This document shows, one piece after another, positions 33,428 through 45,719 of a stretch of 64,000 nucleotides of DNA (positions are counted from its first letter, which is position 1; each line of letters begins with the position of its first letter). The DNA comes from Gordionus sp. m RMFG-2023. Taxonomy: Eukaryota > Nematomorpha > Gordioida > Chordodea > Parachordodidae. The notes below the pieces were generated by a model that was not told the origin of the DNA, searched no databases, and saw only the letters and a program-made list of their open reading frames with translations. The translations under genes and the position numbers were made by a program. The stretch covers positions 18,290,052 through 18,354,051 of the forward strand of contig NC_088776.1 in NCBI RefSeq assembly GCF_954871325.1, read 5' to 3'.

Positions 33428-34677
33428 TATATACTCAATTTGTAATAATCATGTTTCCGTTATTGGGATATATTTTCTTTTTATAATATTTTTCTTGTAT
33501 TTTTGAAATAAAATGATATATCCTTTTTATTTATATAGTATTAAGAAATCAGTCTTTTATTGCAATAAAAAATATATATACAACTAAAAATAGTTATTAC
33601 AGTTTAAAAGAATTATATAAAACATAATTTGATTTTATAAAATATTTTGTGTTCCATAAATATAAATGTAATTTTAATCAGATAGAAATAAAATTATATA
33701 TGCATCTAAAAAATGAAATGACGATTAAGAAGCCAACAGGAAATGATTAAAACATATTTCAGTACTAGATATTTATTGAGATGCTTTGACTTAATTTAGC
33801 TTTTGTCTATTAAAATTTTAAGGTTTGAGATAGGAATGAAGATTTTAAGATGAGCCAACAGGCAATGATCGCATAATAATAGTGATAGAGATAATGATTG
33901 AGATCCTTTGTTGTAATAGAAACCCTCATATCTGTGATTAGCTTAAGCTTGTTTATTAAAATTTTAAGGCTTGATCCCAATAATAAGATGGTAAATGAAG
34001 AAAATTTGTGTACATTGTTCTTAATTACAATTTTCTACAGGATGGAGTTGAACAAACAATATCATTTTAACCATAAGGAGAAAATTAATAAATATGAGTT
34101 AAAAAATAAAAATATACAGGATATAAAGAATAGTAAAATATAAATTCCTTAAAAAAATTATATAAAAGAATAGAAAATCATTTAAATATATTTTAACTAT
34201 TAAATATATAAAATAGATTTTTTACAAATCTAAAATGGCCGTCAATATTTTTGACGCGATTAAAAAATAAATATTTTACAATATGACAATTGTCACTTTT
34301 GGTACATCTTCACTGAAATTAATTTAACATGTTTACAATATATATTTTAATCTAGGTAATTCAAAAAAGTTAAATCTATTTAAAATAAATATTTTACAAA
34401 TCGAAAATGGCCGCCAATATTTTTGAAGCGATAAAAGAATATATAATAATAAATATTTTACAATTTAATGCCGCAACATATTTGAAGCGATAATATATAA
34501 TAATAAATATTTTACAATTTTAATGGCCGCCAATATATTTGAAGCGATGAAAACGTATTTTAAAACCAATACGGTATTGATTCTACAATATTGTAAAAAC
34601 AATACGGTATTGAATCTACAATGATAATATCAATACGGTATTGAAACTACAATGGGTATTGCTTTCACAATCCTACA
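32630..34677 (+). repeat. Right arm of the Ginger1 palindrome
   Basis: The mirror of 30,128-32,257. It ends in inverted caatacggtattg repeats and the terminus ...CAATCCTACA, directly followed by CCGG (34,678-34,681). Confidence 0.9.
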
Positions 34678-34681
34678 CCGG

Positions 34682-35810
34682 TACCGTCGTAGACTTCTGT
34701 TTGATACACTACTTTCCACGAAAAATAGCTCCGTTACTAATTAGCTACCTTCTCAAAAAATAGCGATAGCTATTAAATTTTAAATGTATAGTAGCTATTT
34801 TAAAATTATGCCTGATTATTTCCTTAAGTAAGTGGTGAATCAATAAAATATCACTACCTCAATTATATATTTTTTTTATAATCGTAGTTAAATATATATT
34901 CGAATTTAAAATATTTTAATAATATTACATAATAAACTATTAATTATAATATATAATTTAATTAGTATATTTTGTATATTTAAAATATGATGTCTTTCAA
35001 AGTTATCAACTAACAAAGTTTCACAAAAAACATCCTTTGCCAGACTAAATAATCTCTACTTTTATGAAAAGTAGTTTTAAAAAAGGGAACTCTTTATATA
35101 TTATGAGATCCAAAAATTTGTTAGATAATCAATTATTATTAATATAATTATTTTATCATCCTCATCAAAATTAAAAGAACATGAGATTTTCTCGTTATGT
35201 TAGGTGATTTTTTTCAATATTGAGTTTGATATTATAACATATATTCTACAGATAAGTTTATCTTTAATTATTGAGTTCATCTCTAATTTCTACCATGCCC
35301 AATTTATTTTAAAAATTGCAAAAGCATAGTGGTGATTATATTTTCATTATTATAAATATATCTTGAAATCTAAATAAAAAAATAGATAAAATAAATTTAT
35401 ATAAATTGAAAGCATTATTGATTAATCATACCTTTTATAAGGAGTTCTACAAATGGTTGGTAGTATTCTAAACCATACATACTTTAAAGTCTTAGGGATA
35501 GTTGAGATATTGTTGGGATATAAAAACCTTGGTAAATATAGATTTCCCCTTGGAGAATATAAAGACTTCATAACCTATAAAAATCCAGTTTTGTGTAATT
35601 CCATTTCATTGTAAATAAATCATAGGCTAAATCAACATTGTTAACTGGAGATAAATGAATGATTTTAATTTTTTTTATATCATAAGCATATAATATTTTT
35701 ATTAAATAATAATCTTCATTGATTGATATAATGGTAGAATTTATTCATTTAAAAAAAAACTAATACTCTAATGTAGATATATAATATTATTTTTATAAAA
35801 TCTAACAACA
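34682..35810. other. AT-rich intergenic stretch
   Basis: No gene or clear repeat was recognised between the composite element and the 3' end of the vezatin-like gene. Confidence 0.5.
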
Positions 35811-35813
35811 AAT

Positions 35814-38235
35814 TTATTCGAAAGTCTCTTCTTCAATTAACTGACCAGAGGTACTAATATTCCCAAGAGATTCAATATATTTTGAATTTGATATTTGTTT
35901 CCTAAGTTCTTTATCCGAAATAACTTTGGCTACAATTTGTTTAGCAAAATCGAAAGGACTATTATCTCCAAAAATACATGATGGGTGTATGATTTCATCA
36001 ACTTTAGCATTATCAGCCATTGGTTGGGTTTGCTTAATTTTTAATATTGATGTGTCCAGATGTTTTTTACTTATCTTCGTTTTTTTGGCATTCAATTCAA
36101 TAGTTTTATAGATAGGCAATGCACATTCTTTGGATTTGGAATCTTCATCTTCATCGCTATTTGTGATTCCCAAACCCAATATTATATCATCCATTTCATG
36201 CTCCAAATTTATAATATTATTATCTGAGGGCGTTGGGGTGTTACTAAATTCTGTATATTTTAACGAGTCAAAATGTAGCTTTAAGTGATCGAACTGGAGA
36301 ATAATACTTTTTTTGTACTTTCTATTTTTTGAAAAACTATGGCCAATAAGCGCACTTCGAATCTGCCAAAATTTCATGCGGAGTTTTAACACAAGCTTTA
36401 ATTCGTTGTTCAACAAGGTCATTTTGTTTTTCATTTCTTCATTTAGAGACTATAAAAAAAGTATATAATTAATAGGTATAAAAAAAGTTTAATTTTTTTC
36501 AAAAAAATTTGATATCAAACTGCAGATTCATCTTCATCATAGGTCATCAAACTTGTATCTTGATACAGTGAGTCCCTACCTATGGTATTACATTCAAAAA
36601 ACTAATGATAAAATGTTTTAAAAGGGGGAAAAATTATTGTTATAAAACTTGATCTTCAATTGAGTATTCTGAGGTAACATTTTTATTGATATATAATTCT
36701 GGGAAAAAATGAAGTAAATCAGAAACAACACTGTGTTTACTTTGCTTGTCGTTTTTATGAAGAAAACGTTCATGGGAAATAGTTTTAATAATCTCATTTT
36801 TCGATGCATCATTACTTCTAAATGCTAATATTTCATTCAATAATCTACTATTTATATTGAATTTAGATTTTAAATCATGTAAAATATTTGTTGTTTTAGA
36901 AGATTGGATATTTAATTGGCTTAAAATATTTAACCTATTGTGGGAAAAATTTATTTAAAGTAAAAGTAATAAATAAATATTAACTTTGCTAGATTATCTA
37001 TTAAATTATATCTAAGGGCTTGTATATAAAATTTTTGAGTATTTTCTGATATAGTTAGATTATCTAATTTATTAATATCAATATCTGGTAGATCAAATAC
37101 TTTTTCCTTGAGGTATCTTACATTTGTTTCATATTGAGTAATAATTTTGTTCAACTTATTCTTCAGGAAAATTCCCCTAAATATGCTGATCATCAATTCA
37201 ATATAACTCATATTTGGGGATTGAATTTTCATATAAAAAATATATTTAAGATATTCACTTATGGTAAATTTATAGATTTTATACATTTGAGTTATTTGAA
37301 CATGAGTTATATTTTCATTATCTTCAAAAGTAGAAGATTCTCCAACCATAATATCACAATTTTTTTTAATGTATTTAAATGTGGCCTGTATTAAAACATG
37401 TAATTAATTTTTAAATAGTTAAAAACTTTTTGGGATGGATAATGGTAACTTTGGTAAGCTAATAAATTAATAACTTGTTGAATAACCAAAATAAAATCTC
37501 TCTTCATATTTAATAAATAAAATTGATTGAGGGAATTTATATATTCTAGGTCATTTAACCTAAAAAAAAATATACAAGTATAAATAAATGAGAATTATAC
37601 TTAGGTGCATTGTTAATTTTTTCAAGTTGCATTATAAATTGGGAGCCCACTTTAATTTTAAAATTTAGACTTTGCAAAAAAGTTAAAAGATTTTCATTGA
37701 ATAAATAATATTTGTTGAATACGTAATTATATGTTAAATTATTTGATATAGAGTTAAGAATAAAACATGTGATTAGGAAAATTAGTATAATGTAGAGGTT
37801 TAATATAATTTTTAAATAGAAAATATTTTTGTTTATATAATATTTCAGTATAAAAAGGATAATAGCAATAAATCTATAAAATAAAAGTATAACATGTTAA
37901 CATATTATTTCTTACATATTAACATATAAAAGATCCCTAAAACTAGTGAATACTTTTACATATTTAAAAAAAAAGGTGCTTTTGATCTATAATATTTTTT
38001 TAAAGTATAAAAATTCATTTATAAAACTTTTCTAATAAATGACTGAATCCAAATGCTTACTTTTACATTTTCATATTTTTCAAAAGGTTCACAGTACTTT
38101 TTTAATGGTAAATGCTAAAATAAAATATACATGTAGCTTTTAAAAAATATTCTACATCTATATCATAATCTTCAAAATTCATTAGATTTGAAAAAGCATA
38201 TCCATATGGAATATATAGACTAATGATAATTTACG
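35814..38235 (-). CDS. Vezatin-like membrane protein, multi-exon
   Basis: Exons read on the minus strand: about 38,140-38,235 (PYGYAFSNLMNFEDYDID), about 38,050-38,110 (PLKKYCEPFEKYENVK), about 37,620-37,880 (hydrophobic membrane segment NLYIILIFLITCFILN, then a helix), about 37,425-37,560, 36,980-37,349, about 36,640-36,929, about 36,527-36,600 and 35,814-36,449. Vezatin, an adherens-junction protein, has an acidic N-terminus, paired membrane helices, a helical domain, an acidic patch and a C-terminal ELKxVL...W motif. Here the acidic patch is MTYDEDESA, the motif is NNELKLVLKLRMKFWQIR and the tail is FDFAKQIVAKVI (human FTFTAGLAAEVA). Several donors are GTTT. The family call rests on architecture and short motifs, so it is tentative. 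Confidence 0.45.
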
Positions 38236-38802
38236 TCGTCTGACAAAATGAAGTTATTACTAAAAAATGACCACGTATTTGCGGTGATCAATCAAATTTT
38301 AAATATTATTTTAAATCGGTAAAAATTTTAAGGTATATATGAAGTAATAAGTGATAATCATAGCTAATGATTTTTGCTTGAACTAATTAGATGGAATCGC
38401 AATAGGCTAAAAAAGTAATCGTGGAAGAATTATAAAGGTTAAAAAAAGTTTTAGTTATATTAGACAATAACATTTATCCATTCTTATAATAATACAGGAG
38501 TTTTTAAATATGCCATCAAATATTTGGTAGGGAAAGAATGTAGCAATGCTTAAATTTATGTTAGATACAATGACATATAATAATATCTGCGACGATTCAT
38601 TCATTAAAATGCATTTTTAAGCATCGTTAAAAGCAAATCAGCTAGACCCGCCATTTTTGGCAACCCTTATGATAATTAATTTCATGTTAAAAACTATTCT
38701 AATTTTTTATGTCATTGGTTAGATATATATATATTTCATAAATTCAGGAGGCTAAAAAAGGAAACGCTTAAGAATAATAAAGAAAAAAACCTTAGTTACA
38801 AC

Positions 38803-40076
38803 CAGCGCCTACATGACAGGATAACTGGATGCAAACCGCCCTTAAAAATCTATACCTACCTCCTAAAAAATTTCCGCAGCCTCCGTCGGCATTTCAACAT
38901 TATTAAATACACCCTTTAAATTATGGTACTCTTCTCAAAATTTTAAAAAGAATAACTTAAATTATTATTGCTAACTATCAAAATATTGTTAACGTAAAAT
39001 AATTATTTTTTAGAATTTTAATTCAATAAAAAACCTAAAAAATTTACATAGAATAGATTATTATAGTATAATCTTTAACCCGTTTATATTACAATTAAAA
39101 GGATAGCAAAAATTGATCCATAAATTTGAAAAATAATGTTTATGATTGTTTGCAGTAGAGGTCTGCATTGGGCGGGCGGACAAAAATTTTTTGGCGAGCG
39201 GGTTAAAAAAAATTTTAAACTAAGGGCGGATGGGCTGGTTAAGAAATTTTAAAAAAAATAATTTTTGTGAATTTTTTTGATATTAAAAATTAAAATTTTC
39301 TTTTTTGGTATCATAAAAACTTTTTTCATAAAACATAAACTTTTTTATATATCTAAAACTACTTTTGTAACAAAAGATATTTGCCAAAGCTATCAAGATT
39401 AGCAAGAAAAATATTGGCAATTCTTGCAACTAGTGCTTCTGAACGAGGATTTAGCATGGCTGGAAGGTTTTTAGAACAAAGAAGAACGTATTTGAATCCA
39501 GGAAATGTCGATTCATTATAATTACATATTATCAATTTTGTATATAAATATTTTATTTGATCAATTTTCCATAATTTAAATTGAATATTTTTTTATGCTC
39601 AATATAGTAATTTCCTAAATTATAAAACTTTTTGTAGCGGTATAATTATGATATTTTTTATTAGATACTTAAAAAGAATGACCATAATTAAATTTTATAT
39701 TAGCGGGCTTGGATTAAATTTTTTTTATAAATAATGGGTGGGCAGCTAAAAAATTCTAGACTATTAGACGGGCGGGTATATTTTTTTGAAAACAATGGGT
39801 GGGCTGGGCGGGTTAATTTTTTTAAAACATTAGGTGGGCGGGCTTATGGTTCAAAATCTCGCCCAATACAGACCTCTTATTTACAGTATATAGATTTGAT
39901 TGATGTTTAACATATTATTATAATAAAATTATTAATTTTTATGAAAATATCTTTTGCCCTATTTAATCTAAAAATTTAATAAAAAATTCCCAATAAATTT
40001 CTCGTACCCCTAGTCTACTCCCTTCAAGGAAATTGGGAGCAAACTGTTTCAACGTCCACCGCTCATGTAGACGCTG
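38803..40076. mobile_element. Non-autonomous element with CAGCGTCTACATGA-type ends
   Basis: The left end CAGCGCCTACATGA and the inverse of the right end (CAGCGTCTACATGA) form a terminal inverted repeat. Flanks share TACAA but not a full octamer. The interior resembles 56.97-57.18 kb (attattaaatacac..., aagaataac...). A hAT fragment at 39,157-39,877 is inserted within it. Confidence 0.6.
39157..39877 (+). mobile_element. Shortened hAT element with transposase dimerisation end
   Basis: Inverted ends AGAGGTCTGCATTGGGCG and AGAGGTCTGTATTGGGCG enclose GGGCGGGC-rich subterminal repeats. In the middle, a plus-strand stretch reads YLPKLSRLARKILAILATSA, then SERGFSMAGRFLEQRR and NPGNVDSL with a stop. 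This is a textbook hAT C-terminal dimerisation domain in one open frame (about 39,375-39,522). The rest of the transposase is gone, so the element is internally deleted. Confidence 0.8.
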
Positions 40077-40850
40077 ACTACAATACATACTAGAATTCTA
40101 TTTTAAAATAAATTAATAAGATATTTTACCAGAATATTCTTAAATATGCCCTCAATTTATTTAGGGAAAGAATGTAGCAATGCTTAAATTTATTTTATTA
40201 TAATTTTTATGTTATGAGAATGTACAAAATCAATAGTAACCTTTCCCAAGTGAGTAAGTTAAAAATTAAATGTAGCTAAGGAAGGGACTATAAATGCCTA
40301 TTCCAATATTTCAATTTAAAATACAGTAAAACACGTGTATTGTTCAATAACCAGTTGTTTAATTTATCAAAACTATTTACTTTCTAATAGTAGTTAATAA
40401 GAATTTTATTAGTAATCAAAATCTTAAACAAATTAGGGGGTTATTCGAATTATAAAGAGACCAAAAAACTGTTTAATAGAATACCGATTATTTTTTCATA
40501 TAATTTGAATTCTTAATGAATTTGTATAAAAAAAAGTAATATTAAATTATTTTTTAAAATCTATTAAAAATAATATTTCTGGGTTTTAGTATAAAAATTT
40601 AAGAATGATATCATGTAAAATGATTTAATATTAAATTATTTTTTGTTTTTTTAAAGATAATAGTCCTGATTTTTAGTATGAAAATTTAAGTACGATAAAA
40701 TCAAGGAATATTTAAATACATGCTAATAACAATATTTAATTTTCAACTTTTTTTTTTTATTTATTTTTTAGATTTTTTATAGTTAGCATAAAATTATCTC
40801 TTTTTAAAACAGCTTTACACGCATTATTAATCAGGAAGAATATGTAGGTT
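40077..40850. other. AT-rich stretch
   Basis: No gene or clear mobile element was recognised; A/T homopolymer-rich DNA precedes the piggyBac remains. Confidence 0.4.
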
Positions 40851-40867
40851 CATATTTTATCTCCAAT

Positions 40868-41487
40868 AATGTCTAAAAATCGTTTTGAAGAAATTTGGAT
40901 ATTTACATCTGTCCAACAATTTTGATATTGATAAAACCTAAATTAGCAGGTTAGACCATTTTTATATATTATCGGTTAAAATCTACAACAATTTGAGATA
41001 TTCAAATAAAATTTAAGTCTGGGTGAACAAATGATCCACTATAATGGAAATCAAACCATATAGATCTACATGCGAGGAAAGCAAGTAAAATTTGGTGTAA
41101 AAGTTTGGGTTTTATCTCATCTGTGCATATCTTTTTATTTTGATATTTATACCGAGGGCAACAATAAAACTAGTCCTCTTGGTAGTCCTGAGAAAATTAA
41201 CAGTTTTCTAGAATTCAATAACATGCATTATTCTTAGATAATTTTTTGCTAATACAAATTATGCAGAATGCTTGGAGAAGCGGTTTAGTTGGTATAGGAA
41301 TAATCTACATAGATCGGTTAGTTGGATCAAAACGAATGGAAAAAGTCTTAGATGATCTTTTGAAACCTTCAGTGATAAAAAGATCGCCTTGTTATTGGAA
41401 TGATAGCCGTCTAGTAACAATAGTCGATAAAGTTCCAAATATAAGGTATATATTTTCGATCAACTAAATGGTTCTACCGTATAAGAT
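40868..41487 (+). pseudogene. piggyBac transposase, 5' part, split by Ty3 insertion
   Basis: Reads MSKNRFEEIW, LSLGEQMIHYNGNQT, YMRGKQVKFGVKVWVLS, FDIYTEGNN, LGSPEKI and RLVGSKRMEKVLDDLLKPS, then YWNDSRLVTIVDK. This matches the piggyBac catalytic core (MSRNRFE; LSIDEQM; YIKGKP-KFG-KVWVL; FDIYTG; DNFF; WND). The first catalytic Asp (LSIDEQM) is Gly here. There are several frameshifts and a stop in the IYMRGK stretch. It is a dead gene, interrupted at 41,487 by the Ty3 element. Confidence 0.7.
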
Positions 41488-41656
41488 TGTAATAGAAACA
41501 ATTAGCCTCAAAGGCAATTAAATATATGATGAATTTTAAATATATATATTATTAATTGTGTACGACGATTAATTGTTTGTTTTGTAAAATATATATATAT
41601 TGCGGTACAAAAGGTAAAAAGTTGTTAAATTTATAATAAAAATTGATTTCATCACA
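41488..41656 (+). repeat. 5' LTR of the Ty3 element
   Basis: 169 bp, TGTAATAG...CACA. It is preceded by aagat (41,483-41,487), which is repeated after the 3' LTR. It is unusually short for an LTR. Confidence 0.9.
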
Positions 41657-44600
41657 ATGGTGCAGTCGTTTCAAATGGAGAAATATAATATAAAGGAGTG
41701 CACATATGGAAGTTTATTTATCAAAAATGGAATTCATATTTAAAATGGCAAAAATAGAAGATAAAAAATCATTTTGATTAGCGAATATTGGATTAGAGGT
41801 TTATTCTAAATTATTTAATTTGTGTTTGCCAAAGACATTAGAGGAAATATCATATGATGACATAATTAAACTTTTAAAAAATTATTATATGAAGAAGACA
41901 AACTTCCTATTAGAAAGAGATTATTTTTTTAAAATGGAACAAGAAAAAGATGAAACCATCGTAGAGTATATTGATAAATTAAAGATAAAGGCAAAGACGT
42001 GTGAATTTAAAGATATGTATAATACAGTATTGCGGGACAAATTAGTGTCAGGAATTAATAATGGAAAAATATTAATGAAATTAATTAACACGCAGGACTT
42101 GACATGGGAAAGTGCAATACAAATCGCGACCGCAATGGAGACTATAGAAATGATGTCGTATGAAAAATTATCTGCAGGGAAGGAGATAAATAAAATCTCA
42201 AAAACAGTAACAAGGGAGCAGTATGACAAGAAACCAGTACCAAAAATTATGTGCTATTGTTGCGGATTAGGAGATCACATAAAACCTAAATGCCCTAATT
42301 TGAATGCCATCTGCCATAATTGTGGGATAAAAGGACATTTACAAAAAGTATGCAGAAGGAATCGTGGAAAAAAAGAATATATTCGAACGATAGATGTTCC
42401 AGAAAATGAGCGAGAAAGTTTTGAGGATTGGGGATTTCCAGAGGAGTCTCGAGAAAAATTTGAGGTGAAATTATTGATAGATAAAATTTATATTAAATTT
42501 TTAATTGCCACAGGATCGGCAGTCTCCATTTTGAATATAGAAGACGTTTACCGTTTAAAAATACCAGTAACAAAAACGGATATTATTTTAAAATCTTATA
42601 ATAATGTAATGATCAATATTAAAGGTAAGTGTATATTACCCGTTAATTATATGAATAAAGTTATATATCATGAATTTATTATTGTAAACAATGGGATTAA
42701 CTTGATAGGTAGAAACCTAATAAACAAATTAAAATTAATAAAAATAAATCAATGTAATATAGTTAATGAGGTTTGGGAGGATAATATTGTACATAAATTT
42801 TCCTTATTATTCACTAAAAAATTAGGTTTACTAAGAGGTTTTAAGGCCAGTTTAGCGGTAAAATCTAACCCACAGTTTCAATGTATGAAAAGTAGACCGA
42901 TACCATTTGCGTGGAAGGCAAAACTCGAAACGGAATTACAACGACTGGAATCCATGGGAGTTTTAGAAAGACTAAAATACTCGAAGATCGCTTCTCCGAT
43001 TGTACCCTTATTGAAGAAAGATGGATCTTTACGAATTTGCGGTGATTTCAGACAAACGGTTAATGCAAATATTTTGATAGATAAATATCCTTTACCCAGA
43101 ATTAATGAATTATTAGCCACACTAGGTAATGGGTGTAAATATACAGTATTAGATTTATCCGAAGCGTATTTTCAAATAGAGCTAGATCAGGAGGCAAAAA
43201 AGCTGTTAGTAATCAACACGCCTAGTGGATTGTATCGTTTCACACGACTTCCGTTTGGGGTAGCCTCAGCGCCAGCGATTTTTCAACAAGCAATGGATTC
43301 ATTATTAAAGGGATTACCTGGAGTAGCGGTATATTTGGATGATATAATAATTACGGGGAAATCAATTGAGAGTCATAAGAAAAATTTGATAAATGTATTA
43401 CAGACGTTAGAAATAAACGGTATGAAATTAAATCTAAAAAAATGTGATTTTTTTAAAGAAAAGATTGAATTCTTAGGTCATACCGTTAGCGAAGAGGGAA
43501 TTACGACAAAAAATAAGAATGTCAATGCAATTTTAGACGCACCATTTCCAAAAAACGTCAAAGAATTACAAGCTTTTATTGATATAATAAATTATTATCA
43601 AAAATTTATAAACAATTTTTCGACTATTGCCGCTCCATTATATAGGCTTTTAAGGAAAGATGTGCCATGGAAATGGACAAATAATGAAACAATTGTGATT
43701 AATAAATTAAAAAAATTAATATCAGAAGCACCAATTTTAACACATTATAATCCGGAAAAACCGATAATTCTAGCTGCTGATGCGTCTCAACATGGAATAG
43801 GATCAGTTATATCTCATATCATTAACAACGAGGAAAAACCGATTGGATACGCGTCTCGAACATTAAATGCTGCCGAACGAAATTACAGTCAGATAGGGCT
43901 TTAGCAATTATATTTGGATTAATTAAATTTAAACAATATTTAATTGGCAGACATTTCATTATCATTACTGACCATAAACCCCTAATATCGTTACTTAATC
44001 CACATAAAAGAATAACAGATATGTCATCAAGATTAGTAAGATGGTCATTACTACTAGCAAATTATGATTATGAATTGCAACTTCGAGGGACGAAAAAAAA
44101 TAGTAATGCGGATATGCTTTCCCGGTTTCCAATTGACGGTAAACCATCTGCTTGGGAAGAGTTAGATATTAATTTAATAGTATCGGATGCTCCACAATTT
44201 ATTTCAGCGGTAGATATAAAAGCACACACAAGAAATGACCCGGTATTATCAAAGGTTTCACGTTACCTTACAACTGGATGGCCAAAGATGATAGAGGAAA
44301 ATCTTAAACCGTTTTTCCAGCGCCGAAATGAACTCACGATGGAGGCAGGGTGTATATTATGGGGCTTAAGAACCATAATTCCCAAAAAATTACAAGTAAA
44401 TATTTTATCTTTTTTACATATGGGGAATCAGAGTTATACTAAAACAAAATTATTGGCACAAGAGAACGTTTGGTGGCCGAATATTAACGAAGATATCGAA
44501 TTACACGGTAAGAATTGTGAATTATGTCAACAAAATAATCCTGGCAATAAAACGATCATAGGGAAATGGCCCTCCGCAAATAAACCATGGGGAAGAACTC

Positions 44601-45551
44601 ATTTAGATTTTGCCGGACCAATTAACGGAGATATATATCTAGTAATAATAGATAGTTTTAGTAAATGGCCTGAAATACAAAAAATGACGACGAATAATTT
44701 TACTGAAGTAAGAAAATTGTTGTTAAGACTTTTTGCTATTTTCGGTTACCCCAATACGATTGTTACGGATAATGGCCCCCCATTTCAAAGTAGAGAATTT
44801 AGTTTATTTTGCAAACAATTATCAATTAAAAATGTATATAGTGGCCCATACCACCTTAGAACCAACGGAGAAGCGGAGCGATTAGTACAAACTTTTAAAA
44901 AATTTAAAAAAAACATATTGATTATAATAAAATACAAGATTTTTTGTTTAATTATCGAAATACGCCAATAACCACAAAACAATTACCAAGTTAAATTATG
45001 CTTAAATTTCAACCCATAGGACCTTTACAATTAATAAAACCAGTTTATCCTCATCCATATATACCTCAGTTACCAGGTTTTTTTAATATAAATGGAAAAA
45101 TATATGCAAAGGATTTTAAAAAAGATAATTGGATACCAGGTATCATCGTTAAAAGAACAGGATTAATGACGTTTTTAGTTGAAACTAAATTAGGGGTATG
45201 GAGAAGACATATTAATCAGTTAAAACATAGGTTCGACAACTCAGAATTAAAAAATAGAGAGGAGGGAAGAGAAGAAGAAACGATGCAAACTACACCACAA
45301 ATGAATGAAAATGAGCCCATACAAAACTCAATGACTAAAGACATTGATCCTATACACGAATTGGTGACCAAAGACATTGACCCAATACAAGACTCAATAA
45401 ACAAAGAGACCATCATAAATGATAAGATGAAAATCGACAGTAATGAGCAAACGGTGGTAGAGAACGAAAGTACAAGCAGCCGTTATCCAAAACGGATAAG
45501 AAAACAATTTATACCGTTTCAAATCGAAAGCCCAAAAAAGGAGAGAATAGA

Positions 45552-45719
45552 TGTAATAGAAACAATTAGCCTCATGGCAATTAAATATATGAAGAATTTT
45601 AAATATATATATTATTAATTGTGTACGACGATTAATTGTTTGTTTTGTAAAATATATATATACTGCGGTACAAAAGGTAAAAAGTTGTTAATTTTATAAT
45701 AAAAATTGATTTCATCACA
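45552..45719 (+). repeat. 3' LTR of the Ty3 element
   Basis: 168 bp, about five differences from the 5' LTR. It is followed by the 5-bp duplication aagat (45,720-45,724), typical of Ty3/gypsy integration. Confidence 0.9.

Larger units (their letters stand above)
26468..34681. mobile_element. CCGG-bounded composite: RT element plus palindromic Ginger1
   Basis: The span 26,472-34,677 opens with TGTATTATTGTAGAAACAAT and closes with the inverse of TGTAGGATTGTGAAAGCAAT. It is flanked by CCGG at 26,468-26,471 and 34,678-34,681. Ginger1 elements are known for CCGG or CCGT target duplications and gypsy-like TG...CA ends, so the boundaries fit one Ginger1-type insertion of about 8.2 kb. Inside are a repeat-rich left end, a GC-rich reverse transcriptase element and a 4.5-kb palindrome carrying two integrase/OTU genes. 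That the whole moved as one unit is inference; step-wise assembly is possible. Confidence 0.6.
41488..45719 (+). mobile_element. Ty3/gypsy LTR retrotransposon, nearly full length
   Basis: A 4.2-kb element in gag-protease-RT-RNase H-integrase order. Approximate parts: Gag 41.8-42.4 kb with two CCHC knuckles (CYCCGLGDHIKPKC, CHNCGIKGHLQKVC); protease about 42.5 kb; RT 42.9-43.5 kb (VYLDDIIITGK); RNase H 43.7-44.1 kb; integrase 44.2-44.9 kb (VWWPNINED, HLDFAGP, IVTDNGPPFQS); variable C-terminus to about 45.6 kb with TKDIDPI repeats. A primer site (tggtgcagtcg) follows the 5' LTR, and a purine tract lies at about 45,534-45,548. Roughly three breaks, so not intact. LTR similarity suggests moderate youth. 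Confidence 0.92.

Noticed and set aside
33898-34143. 81-codon frame in the palindrome arm (MRSFVVIETLIS...) and its mirror at 30,786-30,989
   Set aside because: Present in both arms only because the arms are identical; no motif and high AT composition.
22790-34677. Polinton/Maverick interpretation of integrase plus cysteine protease
   Set aside because: No protein-primed DNA polymerase, packaging ATPase or capsid gene in the window. The OTU fusion, GPY/F motif and CCGG flanks fit Ginger1 better.
39150-39890. 8-bp target duplication for the 39.2-kb hAT
   Set aside because: The immediate flanks (ending tttgcagt and starting tatttaca) do not match well enough to claim one.
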